Shown: positions 18,123-26,623 of the stretch, in pieces
How positions within the stretch are numbered: the stretch's first letter is position 1
Layout of the letters: every line of letters begins with the position of its first letter
Notes under the pieces: generated by a model
Database searches by the model: none
Seen by the model: the letters and a program-made list of their open reading frames with translations, nothing else
Told to the model about the DNA's origin: nothing
DNA from: Paramylibacter ulvae
GTDB taxonomy: Bacteria; Pseudomonadota; Alphaproteobacteria; Rhodobacterales; Rhodobacteraceae
Direction: 5' to 3'
DNA length: 64,000 nt
NCBI RefSeq assembly: GCF_014652655.1
Contig: NZ_BMZF01000007.1
Span: 62,001 to 126,000, forward strand
Translations under genes and position numbers: made by a program

Positions 18123-19538
18123 TCAATCGTGCCACGGCCCATTTACAGCCGTGCCCAGATCATCAAGACGTTCAAACGTATGTGCACCAAAATAATCGCG
18201 CAATCCTTGGATCATGTTTGCGGTGGATTGGCCCGTGCGTGACATGTTATGAAAACTAAGCGCTGCAAACATTGCAGGGACATGCAAACCATGGGCAACA
18301 GACGCCGCTGTTACCTGTTGCAACGCGGGAATGTGATCTTTTAAGCGTTGGCCAAATACCGGTGACAGCGCCAGATTGGATCGCCCGCCATTGTCATAAA
18401 CATCTGAAATTTCGTCCAAAAACACCGAGCGGATGATACATCCAGCACGCCAAACACGCGCAATTGCCGCCAAATCCAAATTCCATTCAAATTCGTTTGA
18501 TGCCGCATTTAAAATTTCAAACCCTTGGATATATGCGCAAACCTTGGCGGCGATCATCGCCTGTTCCAATGAATTTATCGCATCAACCCGATCCCCCAGC
18601 GAATTTCCCAACGCTGTTGGCGATGCGCCAAATATCGTTTCCATTTCAAGACGCGAGTCTTTTTGCGCAGATAAATTTCGTGCTTCAACAGCGGCGGCGA
18701 TCAGGCTGTTTGGCTGACCCAAATGCAATGATTCCACCACGGACCAACGCCCCGTACCCTTTTGCCCTGCTTTATCAAGAATGATATCCAACATTGCTCC
18801 GCCGGTTTTCGGATCGGTAGCGGCGGCAACTTCGCCGGCGATTTCAATCAGATATGAATTTAGCGGCCCATTCATCCATGATTTATATACATCTGCGATA
18901 TCGCCCGCAGACATCCCCAAACCATCGCGCATAATGCCATAAGATTCTGCGATTTGCTGCATGTCGGCATATTCAATACCGTTGTGCAGCATTTTGATAA
19001 AATGCCCCGATCCACCTGGCCCGAACCAATCACAACATGGCGTGCCTTCGAATTTGGCGGCGGCGTCTTTAAGCGCGCCTTCCACCCGTGCCCAACTTTC
19101 GCGTGATCCGCCCGCCATGATTGATGGGCCGTGGCGCGCGCCTTCGGCACCGCCTGAAATACCCATGCCAAGAAAATACAGGCCGAGATTTTCCAATTCG
19201 GCCGTGCGCCGTTCGGTTTCTTTGTAATATGAATTTCCCAGATCAGCGATCAAATCGCCCTTGTCCAACAGGGGTTTGACCATTTCAATCACGCTATCCA
19301 ATGGTGCACCTGATGGGACAAGTACCAGAACCGTGCGCGGTGTGGGGAGCGATTTTATCAATGCTTCTGCGTCTTTGCAGATGATCAAATCGCCTTTGAG
19401 CGTTTTACCTGCATCCGCGACCGCTTGCATTTTTTCAATGCTGCGATCCAACATTGAAACAGAATGGCCTTCTTCTGCTAAATTTTGCGCAAAAGATGCG
19501 CCCATTACACCGATACCAATCAACCCCACATGTGCCAT
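18123..19538 (-). CDS. gnd: 6-phosphogluconate dehydrogenase (decarboxylating)
   Basis: A 471-residue enzyme that converts 6-phosphogluconate to ribulose 5-phosphate with NADP reduction in the pentose phosphate pathway. The Rossmann motif GLIGIGVMGASFAQNLA opens the protein; GMGISGGAEGARHGPSIMAGG and the catalytic lysine in HFIKMLHNGIEYADMQ are conserved; KAGQKGTGRW and the C-terminal SxNxIQGLRDYFGAHTFER complete the long (dimeric) form. No zwf or pgl gene is nearby, so the gene is isolated from its pathway here. Confidence 0.94.
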   Translation of the reverse strand: MAHVGLIGIGVMGASFAQNLAEEGHSVSMLDRSIEKMQAVADAGKTLKGDLIICKDAEALIKSLPTPRTVLVLVPSGAPLDSVIEMVKPLLDKGDLIADLGNSYYKETERRTAELENLGLYFLGMGISGGAEGARHGPSIMAGGSRESWARVEGALKDAAAKFEGTPCCDWFGPGGSGHFIKMLHNGIEYADMQQIAESYGIMRDGLGMSAGDIADVYKSWMNGPLNSYLIEIAGEVAAATDPKTGGAMLDIILDKAGQKGTGRWSVVESLHLGQPNSLIAAAVEARNLSAQKDSRLEMETIFGASPTALGNSLGDRVDAINSLEQAMIAAKVCAYIQGFEILNAASNEFEWNLDLAAIARVWRAGCIIRSVFLDEISDVYDNGGRSNLALSPVFGQRLKDHIPALQQVTAASVAHGLHVPAMFAALSFHNMSRTGQSTANMIQGLRDYFGAHTFERLDDLGTAVNGPWHD

Positions 19539-19620
19539 TCACAACTCCGATTTTATTTCAGATAGAAAACCCTTTGTGCAATCGGCATGCAAGTACTTAA
19601 AGATGCGGCGTTGATTTTTT

Positions 19621-19695
19621 GGCTTGCCGTGAAGGATGCGAATGCTGTGGGGAGAGACATATCCGCATGTATGAAACGTAATTTCACGGCAAGCC
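19621..19695 (-). repeat. Long hairpin with 13-bp perfect arms downstream of the small lipoprotein gene
   Basis: Arms GGCTTGCCGTGAA (19621-19633) and TTCACGGCAAGCC (19683-19695) enclose 49 bases, in which ATGCG/CGCAT (19636-19640, 19664-19668) can form an inner stem. The apical loop reads TCTCCCC on the minus strand (19649-19655), the same heptamer as in the hairpin at 5174-5204. It begins 6 bases past the lipoprotein stop. There is no T run after the stem on the minus strand, so a plain terminator is unlikely. Confidence 0.5.
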
Positions 19696-19701
19696 AGTTA
19701 A

Positions 19702-19860
19702 TCAGAACGAGCTACTTGTATGAGGTATTTCGTTCAGATCATTCCATCCCGCGGCAGAGTAAGATTTTGTTCCAGTATCAGCACAAGCGGTCAACATTCC
19801 CAACGCAACAACGCCAAGAGCGATTCTTGCGGTGGTAGAGAGTTTTAAAAAATTAGCCAT
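19702..19860 (-). CDS. Small lipoprotein (52 residues)
   Basis: A short gene read directly from the minus strand: the protein begins MANFLKLSTTARIALG, has a hydrophobic stretch (about 13-24), a lipobox LTAC with the lipidated Cys at 26, and only 26 further residues ending HTSSSF. AGGATG lies 7 bases before the ATG. The form resembles entericidin-like or other tiny envelope lipoproteins, though no family is certain. It is divergent from a TetR gene, with tandem palindromes between them, so the regulator probably controls it. Confidence 0.7.
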   Translation of the reverse strand: MANFLKLSTTARIALGVVALGMLTACADTGTKSYSAAGWNDLNEIPHTSSSF

Positions 19861-19880
19861 TTCAACATCCTAACATGTTT

Positions 19881-19920
19881 TGTAAGCATCGCTTACTATT
19901 TGTAAGCATCGCTTATTTAG
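19881..19920. promoter_or_regulatory. Tandem palindromic operators between the lipoprotein and TetR genes
   Basis: Two copies of a 20-bp unit lie head to tail (19881-19900, 19901-19920). Each starts TGTAAGCATCGCTTA and contains the palindrome GTAAGC-ATC-GCTTAC (exact in the first; last base changed in the second). The 20-bp period puts both sites on the same face of the DNA. This is the expected form of a TetR-family operator and lies in the shared control region of both genes. Confidence 0.75.
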
Positions 19921-19960
19921 TATTGATTGACGCCGATGTAAACAGTGATTACAAAAAATT

Positions 19961-20596
19961 ATGGAAAAAGTTCAAAAATTGAAACGCGGCGACCTGAAAG
20001 AAGCATTGATTGATTATGCAATGGATGCCGCGTTGGACGGGCATGTTGAAACCATGTCATTGCGCAAGGCTGCGCGTGATCTTGGCGTTTCTTCGGGCGC
20101 TGTATATCGTCACTTTCCAGACAAGGATTCATTACTTGCAGAGGTGGCCCATCTTGGTTTTTTGGAATTGCGCGAAATATTTTTGGCAATCCGTCCAGAA
20201 GGTTCACCTGCAACAGATGTGAAAACCGCAATTGAACGCACCCATGCGCTGGTTAAGGCATATATCAGTTTTGCAATTGCCAAACCCGCGTTGTGGCACA
20301 TGATGTTTGGACGCATAGGCGTGTTGTGCCGTGAACGCATGATGAAAGATTCAGAGCATATGCGTTACACGCCGCTGGATGCGACAGGCGAAAATTTGAA
20401 CGATTTATATGAATTGGGCGCATTGGACCGTAAACCAAACATTTCTGATGTGCGCTATATTTGGTCAGCGGTTCATGGCGCGGCCGATTTGGCACAATCA
20501 GGTGCGCGGATGGATTCCGATCAATTAGACGCAGTGATCAACGATACAGTTGTGCGAAATCTTCGCGCGGTGAGATATAAAGACGAAGTTGACTAA
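19961..20596 (+). CDS. TetR-family transcriptional regulator
   Basis: A 211-residue repressor-type protein. The N-terminal helix-turn-helix is clear: MSLRKAARDLGVSSGAVYRHFPDKDSLLAEVA (about 29-60). The C-terminal part (about 85-200) has the WHxMFG and VHGAADLAQSG features of the TetR_C_33/WHG ligand domain. The 20-bp tandem palindromes at 19881-19920 lie 40 bases upstream and are the likely binding sites, which would make it autoregulated and a regulator of the divergent lipoprotein. The ligand is unknown. The stop overlaps that of the convergent polA. Confidence 0.88.
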   Translation: MEKVQKLKRGDLKEALIDYAMDAALDGHVETMSLRKAARDLGVSSGAVYRHFPDKDSLLAEVAHLGFLELREIFLAIRPEGSPATDVKTAIERTHALVKAYISFAIAKPALWHMMFGRIGVLCRERMMKDSEHMRYTPLDATGENLNDLYELGALDRKPNISDVRYIWSAVHGAADLAQSGARMDSDQLDAVINDTVVRNLRAVRYKDEVD

Positions 20597-23406
20597 TGCG
20601 CTTCGGCCCAGTTGTTTCCAACACCCGCATCCACGGTTAATGGCACGTCTAGTTTCACCACGGGATTGGCCGCATTTTCCATGACTTTGCGTACCGTTTC
20701 GGTTGTTTCTTCGACCGCATCTTTTGGCACCTCGAACAACAATTCATCATGCACCTGCAATAACATTTTTGCAGGCAGATGTTTGATCGCATCGGGCATT
20801 TGAATCATTGCGCGGCGGATTACATCGGCGGCGGTGCCTTGGATTGGCGCATTGATTGCGGCGCGTTTGGCAAAACCTGCATGGGGGCCTTTGGCATTGA
20901 TTTCAGCGGTGTGAATTTTGCGCCCAAAGAGCGTTTCAACATGGCCGTGTTCTTTGGCGAATGCCACCGTATCATCCATATATTTGCGAATGCCGGGGAA
21001 GCGTTCGAAATAGGTGTCGATAAACGCCTGCGCCTCTTTGCGTGGAATACGCAAATTCCGCGCAAGGCCAAATCCGCTTATCCCATAAATCACACCAAAG
21101 TTAATCGCCTTGGCTTGGCGGCGGATCATTGGGTCCATGCCCTCTATCGGGACGTGAAACATTTCGGATGCGGTCATGGCGTGAATGTCATGCCCATCCA
21201 AAAACGCCTGTTTCAGATTATCAATTTTGGCGATATGCGCCAAAATGCGCAGCTCGATCTGGCTGTAATCCAGCGCGAGCAATACATTGCCCTCTTCGGC
21301 AACAAATGCCTCGCGGATTTTGCGCCCTGCTTCGGAACGGATCGGAATATTTTGCAAATTTGGATCGGTGGAAGCCAACCGCCCCGTGGACGCGCCCGAA
21401 ATTACATAGGATGTATGTACCCGCCCCGTATCAGGATTGATATGGGTTTGCAGCGCGTCGGTATAGGTGCTTTTGAGTTTTGACATTTGACGCCAATCCA
21501 ACACGCGTGCTGGCAGATCGTGACCCTCTGCGGCCAAGTCTTCCAAAATATCAACACCGGTTGAATATGCGCCCGTTTTACCCTTTTTGCCACCCTCAAG
21601 CCCCAGTTCATCAAACAGGATTTCACCAAGCTGTTTTGGCGAACCCACATTGAATGACCGCCCCGCCAGTTCGTGAATTTCAGATTCCAATCCCGCCATG
21701 GATTGCGCAAAACTATTGGACATGCGCGACAGGTGATCGCGATCAACCTTGATCCCGTTCATTTCCATTTTTGCAAGCACAGGGATCAATGGGCGTTCAA
21801 GTGTTTCGTAAACCTTTGAAACCTTGGCCGCGTGAAGCTGTGGTTTAAACATTTGCCAAAGGCGCAATGTGATGTCGGCATCTTCGGCGGCGTATTTCGT
21901 CGCCTCATCAATTGGAACCAAATCAAATGTGATCGCGGATTTTCCTGTGCCCAAAATCGATTTAATCGAAATCGGTTTGTGATCCAGATAGCGTTCGGAC
22001 AACGCATCCATACCGTGATTATGCAACCCGCCATGCAGCGCATATGACAGCAACATCGTGTCATCAATCGGGGCGATATCAATGCCATTGCGTTTTAAAA
22101 TCTTGGCATCATATTTCATGTTTTGCCCGATTTTCAGGATACTTTCATCCTCTAACATCGGGCGCAGGATATCCAAGGCTTGATCAAGGGGGATTTGATC
22201 GGGCACAAGGTTGGAACCGCCAAATAAATCGCCTTCGCCCTCTTTGTGGATCAGCGGGATATAGCAGGCTTCGCCCGCCTCTACGCTTAAACATATCCCG
22301 ACCAGATCAACGATCATTTCGTTTAAACCCGTGGTTTCGGTGTCCACCGCGACATACCCGCGATCATATATTTTTTGAACCCAAGCGTTCAGACGATCAA
22401 CATCGCACACGGTTTCGTATTTTTCCGGATCAATTGGCAATTGTGCGGCTGGTGTGGCTGTGCCCGATGGGCCAGTGTCGGAAACCGGTTCGGCAATCGC
22501 AGGCGCATCAACACCCAGCTTTGCCGCAATCCGTGCGGACATGGTGCGAAATTCCATTTCCGCCAAAAACGGCAGCAATACATCTGGATCGGGGGCATTC
22601 ACCGCCATGTCGTCAAATGACAAATCAATTGGTGTATCCAATTTCAATGTCACCAATTCGCGGCTGACGCGGATCTGATCTGCCTTTTCAATCAGGGTTT
22701 CGCGGCGTTTGGGCTGTTTAATTTCGCTTGCGCGTTCCAACAACGTATCCAGATCACCGTATTCGTTGATCAAGAGCGCGGCGGTTTTAATTCCGATACC
22801 CGGTGCACCTGGGATATTATCCACACTGTCGCCCGCCAGTGATTGCACATCAATCACACGATCTGGGCCAACGCCGAATTTTTCTTCGACCTGTTCAACG
22901 CCGATGCGGCGGTTTTTCATCGCATCATACATTTCAACACCACCGCCAACCATTTGCATCAAATCCTTGTCTGATGAAACGATTGTGACGCGTGCACCTG
23001 CTGTGCGTGCCTGATCTGCCAATGTTGCGATGATATCGTCTGCTTCGAAACCTTCGGTTTCGATACAGGCCAAGTTGAACGCACGTGTTGCATCACGTGT
23101 GATCGGGAATTGCGGTGCGAGGTCTTCTGGTGCGGGTGGGCGGTGAGCCTTGTATTCGGGATAGATATCGGATCGAAATGTTTTACCCTTGTGATCAAAC
23201 ACCACGGCCAGATGGGTTGGTGCATCTGATCCTTTTTGATCCTCGACCATTTTGAATAGCATATTGCAAAAGCCGCTGATCGCACCCACGGGCAATCCAT
23301 CGGATTTACGCGTGAGCGGGGGCAAGGCGTGATAGGCACGGAAAATAAATCCCGACCCATCAATCAGGTGTAAATGATGACCTTTACCAAACGTTGTTTG
23401 TGACAT
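20593..23406 (-). CDS. polA: DNA polymerase I
   Basis: A 937-residue replication and repair polymerase. An N-terminal 5'-3' exonuclease (about 1-290, LIDGSGFIFRAYHA, VSSDKDLMQMV, GVGPDRVIDVQSLAGDSVDNIPG) is followed by a 3'-5' exonuclease domain that appears active (VDTETTGL at about 352, KYAAEDADIT) and the family A polymerase domain with LDYSQIELRILAHI, RRQAKAINFGVIYG and LLQVHDELLFEVP. All three activities should be present. It is probably transcribed alone; a zinc-finger peptide gene lies upstream. Confidence 0.97.
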   Translation of the reverse strand: MSQTTFGKGHHLHLIDGSGFIFRAYHALPPLTRKSDGLPVGAISGFCNMLFKMVEDQKGSDAPTHLAVVFDHKGKTFRSDIYPEYKAHRPPAPEDLAPQFPITRDATRAFNLACIETEGFEADDIIATLADQARTAGARVTIVSSDKDLMQMVGGGVEMYDAMKNRRIGVEQVEEKFGVGPDRVIDVQSLAGDSVDNIPGAPGIGIKTAALLINEYGDLDTLLERASEIKQPKRRETLIEKADQIRVSRELVTLKLDTPIDLSFDDMAVNAPDPDVLLPFLAEMEFRTMSARIAAKLGVDAPAIAEPVSDTGPSGTATPAAQLPIDPEKYETVCDVDRLNAWVQKIYDRGYVAVDTETTGLNEMIVDLVGICLSVEAGEACYIPLIHKEGEGDLFGGSNLVPDQIPLDQALDILRPMLEDESILKIGQNMKYDAKILKRNGIDIAPIDDTMLLSYALHGGLHNHGMDALSERYLDHKPISIKSILGTGKSAITFDLVPIDEATKYAAEDADITLRLWQMFKPQLHAAKVSKVYETLERPLIPVLAKMEMNGIKVDRDHLSRMSNSFAQSMAGLESEIHELAGRSFNVGSPKQLGEILFDELGLEGGKKGKTGAYSTGVDILEDLAAEGHDLPARVLDWRQMSKLKSTYTDALQTHINPDTGRVHTSYVISGASTGRLASTDPNLQNIPIRSEAGRKIREAFVAEEGNVLLALDYSQIELRILAHIAKIDNLKQAFLDGHDIHAMTASEMFHVPIEGMDPMIRRQAKAINFGVIYGISGFGLARNLRIPRKEAQAFIDTYFERFPGIRKYMDDTVAFAKEHGHVETLFGRKIHTAEINAKGPHAGFAKRAAINAPIQGTAADVIRRAMIQMPDAIKHLPAKMLLQVHDELLFEVPKDAVEETTETVRKVMENAANPVVKLDVPLTVDAGVGNNWAEAH

Positions 23407-23458
23407 CCTGACACCCTCTTTGATTTTAATATTCTTTTAACCGACAGAAACCGCCAGT

Positions 23459-23635
23459 TTAATGCGCGTTATCTGCGTCTGGTTTGATAACATATTTGCA
23501 ATCGCAATATGGGCATTCCACCCAACCATGTTCAGCCGGAATTTGCAGCCATACGCGTGGATGCCCACCTTCGCCGCCATCACATGCGATGCGGTATTTT
23601 TCGACATAAACTGTTTCTGGTGCGTCTTGAGACAT
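23459..23635 (-). CDS. Zinc-finger (CHCC-type, PF10276) protein, 58 residues
   Basis: A short gene read directly from the minus strand: the protein starts MSQDAPETVYVEKYRIAC and carries C18, H25 (GGHPRVWL), C41 and C44 (WVECPYCDCKYV) as the CHCC zinc ligands. This small family is homologous to the mitochondrial complex I accessory subunit NDUFS6 and is found across alphaproteobacteria; a role in respiratory complex assembly is inferred from that homology. A weak purine-rich site (GGAGCAAATGA) precedes the ATG. It stands 52 bases upstream of polA on the same strand. Confidence 0.85.
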   Translation of the reverse strand: MSQDAPETVYVEKYRIACDGGEGGHPRVWLQIPAEHGWVECPYCDCKYVIKPDADNAH

Positions 23636-23720
23636 TCATTTGCTCCGAAATTCAACTGTTGAACTTGTTTAGCTAAGCATTGCGATTGCTGCAATGGGTT
23701 GTGCCGATTTTGCGCAAGTT

Positions 23721-24098
23721 TCAGGTGGCTGGTAACATCCGCCCCAACATGCGTCCTGCCAAAATATGCGCATGCAGATGTGGCACATCTTGGACACCAT
23801 GTTTGCCAGAATTTGCGATCAACCGATAGCCGTTCGCCTCATCAGGGCAAACCCCCAACAATGTGCAAACCTTGCCAATGGTGTGTACCCAATCAAGGAT
23901 TTCAGCGTCACTGGCATTATTCGCAAAGTGATCAAAATTCACATATGCGCCTTTTGGAATGATCAACACATGATCAGGTGCTTGGGGTGCGATATCGCGA
24001 AATGCCAAACAATGATCCGTTTCCAAAACCGTGCCATTCGGGATTTCACCACGCAAAATTTTAGCAAAGATATTTTGATCGTCGTATTGATAAGCCAT
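23721..24098 (-). CDS. HIT family nucleotide-binding hydrolase
   Basis: A 125-residue member of the histidine triad superfamily. The N-terminal DDQNIFAKILRGEIP and the triad HLHAHIL (about 108-114) mark an HINT-type nucleoside phosphoramidase acting on AMP-linked substrates. The length is normal. It starts 8 bases after the glycosyltransferase stop, so the two are co-transcribed; whether it has any role in that pathway is not visible. Confidence 0.92.
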   Translation of the reverse strand: MAYQYDDQNIFAKILRGEIPNGTVLETDHCLAFRDIAPQAPDHVLIIPKGAYVNFDHFANNASDAEILDWVHTIGKVCTLLGVCPDEANGYRLIANSGKHGVQDVPHLHAHILAGRMLGRMLPAT

Positions 24099-24106
24099 GA
24101 ATGATC

Positions 24107-25672
24107 CTATTTCGTTTTCAGCGCCGCCAGTAATGGCGTGGCCTTCTTTTGAGATACTTCCAAAAATTCAGCCAATACTGCAACCTGTTTTTCAGACTTT
24201 GCATTGCGTGTAATGTGGAAAAAATCGTGATAACCAGCGGAGCCGATTTCGTCATTTTTTTCCGCAATTTCCATTTTCATTGCACGCGCGATTTGATCGC
24301 TTTCAAAATCAGAATATGTTGCATCTTCGCCAAGCTTTTTGCGAAGCTCGTGGCGGATTTCGCTATCTTCATCGCTTTCGACCAACAGCACCCGCGTTTC
24401 ACATGCGTCATGAAAAATATCATCAATCACATATTTCGCGCTGGGTGTCACACAAATCGCCAGACGATCCGAATTTCTGGCGTCAAATACCGTGCGCAAA
24501 AATGCGCGGCGATGGCGGCTGCGTTTTTCAACATTTGATTGCAAACCGCCCAGATCCAAAATTTCTGCATCATCTTCTTCAAAGATATAACCACAGCTGG
24601 AAAGTGTTGTCATGTGCGACACCATAGACGAGAGCGCACGACCGAGGCGGCGATCAAATGATACAATCACATAAACCGTTCGCCCCTTGCCGATGCTGTT
24701 ACCACGATCCCAAATACGCCCCGAAAATCGCCGCCCATGTCGCCCTGCTTGCACCAAATGGCCAAAAATGTTTTTGCCGTCATCCTTGACGGTTTTCGGC
24801 ATGGTTTCGGATTGATATAAATCCAACAACTTGGTGCGAAATGGGCCTGCATTTGTGGATGCCTTGCGCGCGAAAAAGCGATCTTGGCGGGTAAGAAAAT
24901 CCATATGATCGCTGTAAAACGTGACCGGCTTGCCATAATCAGAAAACATCAAAAACGTTGGTGGGGAGTTTTTGATTTCTTCTTGTGGAACCAAATACGA
25001 CACCACAGTTTGAAAAAAGCATTCGTCTGGAATCCACACAGTTTTGAAAAATCGCACAACATCGGTGCGTTTTTTAACAAACGCAAGCACCGCATCCACC
25101 GTTGATCGGCGCAGGCAAAACCACTGTGATCCGATTTTCATCTCAAAACCCTTGGGGACATCACGTTTTAAACCCAAAATTTGTTGCGCTTTGATCAGAT
25201 GATAAAACAGATTTGGATATTTGCGTTCATTCAGAAAATGGCGATAGTGAAGCCGTTCTTCCTTGATCCCAGTTTGAATCCAACCTGCGTTCCAAAAATC
25301 ATGATGTTCGATATGATCAGTATTTTCCGCATCAAGGGATTGATGAACATAGGCCGCAGATTTAATGGGTGAACAATCACCTGATATCAAAAAACAATGT
25401 GTAAGGTCGGGAAAATGATCAATTGCGGTTTGCAGCCCATTTAACGTTGCTTGCACCAACGACCATTCCCCCCAACCGCATTTCACCCGTTTGGAAAATG
25501 CCACATTTGGCACATCCGACAACAACGATTTGAGTTTTTGAAATTCACTTTGGGGGGCAGCGCCATCAAAATGGATGGCAACACAATCGCCCGCATTCAC
25601 CAACGCCGTGGCCTGTTGTGCGATTGCCTCTGCATTTGCGTGGCACAGTAAAATATACGCGATCTTTGCCAA
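24107..25672 (-). CDS. Core-2/I-branching-type glycosyltransferase with C-terminal DUF5928 domain
   Basis: A 521-residue protein. Residues about 1-230 match the Branch (GT14) fold, which in animals adds GlcNAc or xylose: MAKIAYILLCHANAE, VAIHFDGAAP, KRVKCGWGEWSLVQATLNGLQTA, LISGDCSPIK and GSQWFCLRRSTVD. Residues about 270-510 form the DUF5928 region (GRTVYVIVSFDRRLGRALS), with an NTP-binding-like look but no clear P-loop. No signal or membrane segment is seen, so it acts in the cytoplasm. A sulfotransferase gene is divergent from it, suggesting the making of a sulfated surface sugar. Confidence 0.82.
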   Translation of the reverse strand: MAKIAYILLCHANAEAIAQQATALVNAGDCVAIHFDGAAPQSEFQKLKSLLSDVPNVAFSKRVKCGWGEWSLVQATLNGLQTAIDHFPDLTHCFLISGDCSPIKSAAYVHQSLDAENTDHIEHHDFWNAGWIQTGIKEERLHYRHFLNERKYPNLFYHLIKAQQILGLKRDVPKGFEMKIGSQWFCLRRSTVDAVLAFVKKRTDVVRFFKTVWIPDECFFQTVVSYLVPQEEIKNSPPTFLMFSDYGKPVTFYSDHMDFLTRQDRFFARKASTNAGPFRTKLLDLYQSETMPKTVKDDGKNIFGHLVQAGRHGRRFSGRIWDRGNSIGKGRTVYVIVSFDRRLGRALSSMVSHMTTLSSCGYIFEEDDAEILDLGGLQSNVEKRSRHRRAFLRTVFDARNSDRLAICVTPSAKYVIDDIFHDACETRVLLVESDEDSEIRHELRKKLGEDATYSDFESDQIARAMKMEIAEKNDEIGSAGYHDFFHITRNAKSEKQVAVLAEFLEVSQKKATPLLAALKTK

Positions 25673-25819
25673 ATTCTTTTCCGTCTGGTTGCACAGCAGT
25701 GTTGCTATGGCTTGGATATTTCAAATTGTCCACTTTTATGTGGATTATTTTCAAAATGCCTTATAATTTCCTAATTCGAATTTTAGATGCATTTCATTGA
25801 TATAATAGGTGAATAAAAT

Positions 25820-26623
25820 ATGGGTTTCCCAGGAACTTGGATGACACAAAGCAATAGCGTGGCCTATCGCGTCATTCCAAAATGTGCATGTTCGACAATC
25901 GGGCAAATTATGTATTATTCCGACCACGGCGAATTTTTCGACGGTGATGTACATGATGCGACCTCTGGTATTCACAAATGGGGCATCGAAGAATCCAAGC
26001 AAAACATCATTGACCGCATGCGCGCCCAAGATACCTATACCTTCACATGTGTGCGCAACCCGTACACGCGCATTCTGTCTTCGTTTTTTGATAAAATTTG
26101 CGGGATTCAGCGTAACGGCAATTATTATCGCGGCAACATGGTGCCAAAGCTGATTGCGCAATATGGCATTGAAAACACAGGCGATTTTGATCAAATCAAA
26201 TCGTTTCGCCGTTTTTTGCTGTTCGCACGCGATACCATTCGTTTTCGCCGCCCCATGGACCCAGACATTCATTGGTCATCAACATCTGGTCACGCATCAA
26301 CGCTGATCGTGAATGGCGGTCGCTATAACAAAATCATCACCACCGAAAATTTCAAAGAAGGCATGAAAGACGTGATGAAAAACGTCGATGCCAAGCACCA
26401 GCTCGACATCGACACGATGCCTCGTTTTAACGAAAGCGAAGGCCACGGGCCAAAACGCGCCCATCCTGTGGCAGACTATTTTGACGATCTGTCCATTCAT
26501 TTGGTTTACGAAATCTACAAACGTGATTTCGATATGTTTGGCTATGACTGGCAAGATCCATCGCGCAAAGAACCCGTCAAAGAAATCGACCTTGATATGG
26601 TTCACGCGGTTTTGGGTGACTAA
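25820..26623 (+). CDS. Sulfotransferase family protein (PAPS-dependent type)
   Basis: A 267-residue protein with the two cofactor motifs of the carbohydrate sulfotransferase group: a 5'-phosphosulfate loop RVIPKCACST near residue 21 and a 3'-phosphate motif FTCVRNPYTRILSSFFDK near 75-90. It should move sulfate from PAPS to a sugar hydroxyl. It is divergent from the Branch/DUF5928 glycosyltransferase with 147 bases between them. Its stop overlaps the stop of the convergent kinase gene by 4 bases. The acceptor is not known. Confidence 0.85.
   Translation: MGFPGTWMTQSNSVAYRVIPKCACSTIGQIMYYSDHGEFFDGDVHDATSGIHKWGIEESKQNIIDRMRAQDTYTFTCVRNPYTRILSSFFDKICGIQRNGNYYRGNMVPKLIAQYGIENTGDFDQIKSFRRFLLFARDTIRFRRPMDPDIHWSSTSGHASTLIVNGGRYNKIITTENFKEGMKDVMKNVDAKHQLDIDTMPRFNESEGHGPKRAHPVADYFDDLSIHLVYEIYKRDFDMFGYDWQDPSRKEPVKEIDLDMVHAVLGD

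Noticed and set aside
19587-19838. 83-codon plus-strand frame between gnd and the TetR gene
   Set aside because: Overlaps the hairpin and the opposite-strand small lipoprotein gene, which has a signal peptide and a ribosome site.
23437-23694. 85-codon minus-strand frame over the zinc-finger gene
   Set aside because: Another reading frame of the same stretch; the 58-codon frame carries the CHCC motif and is the real gene.
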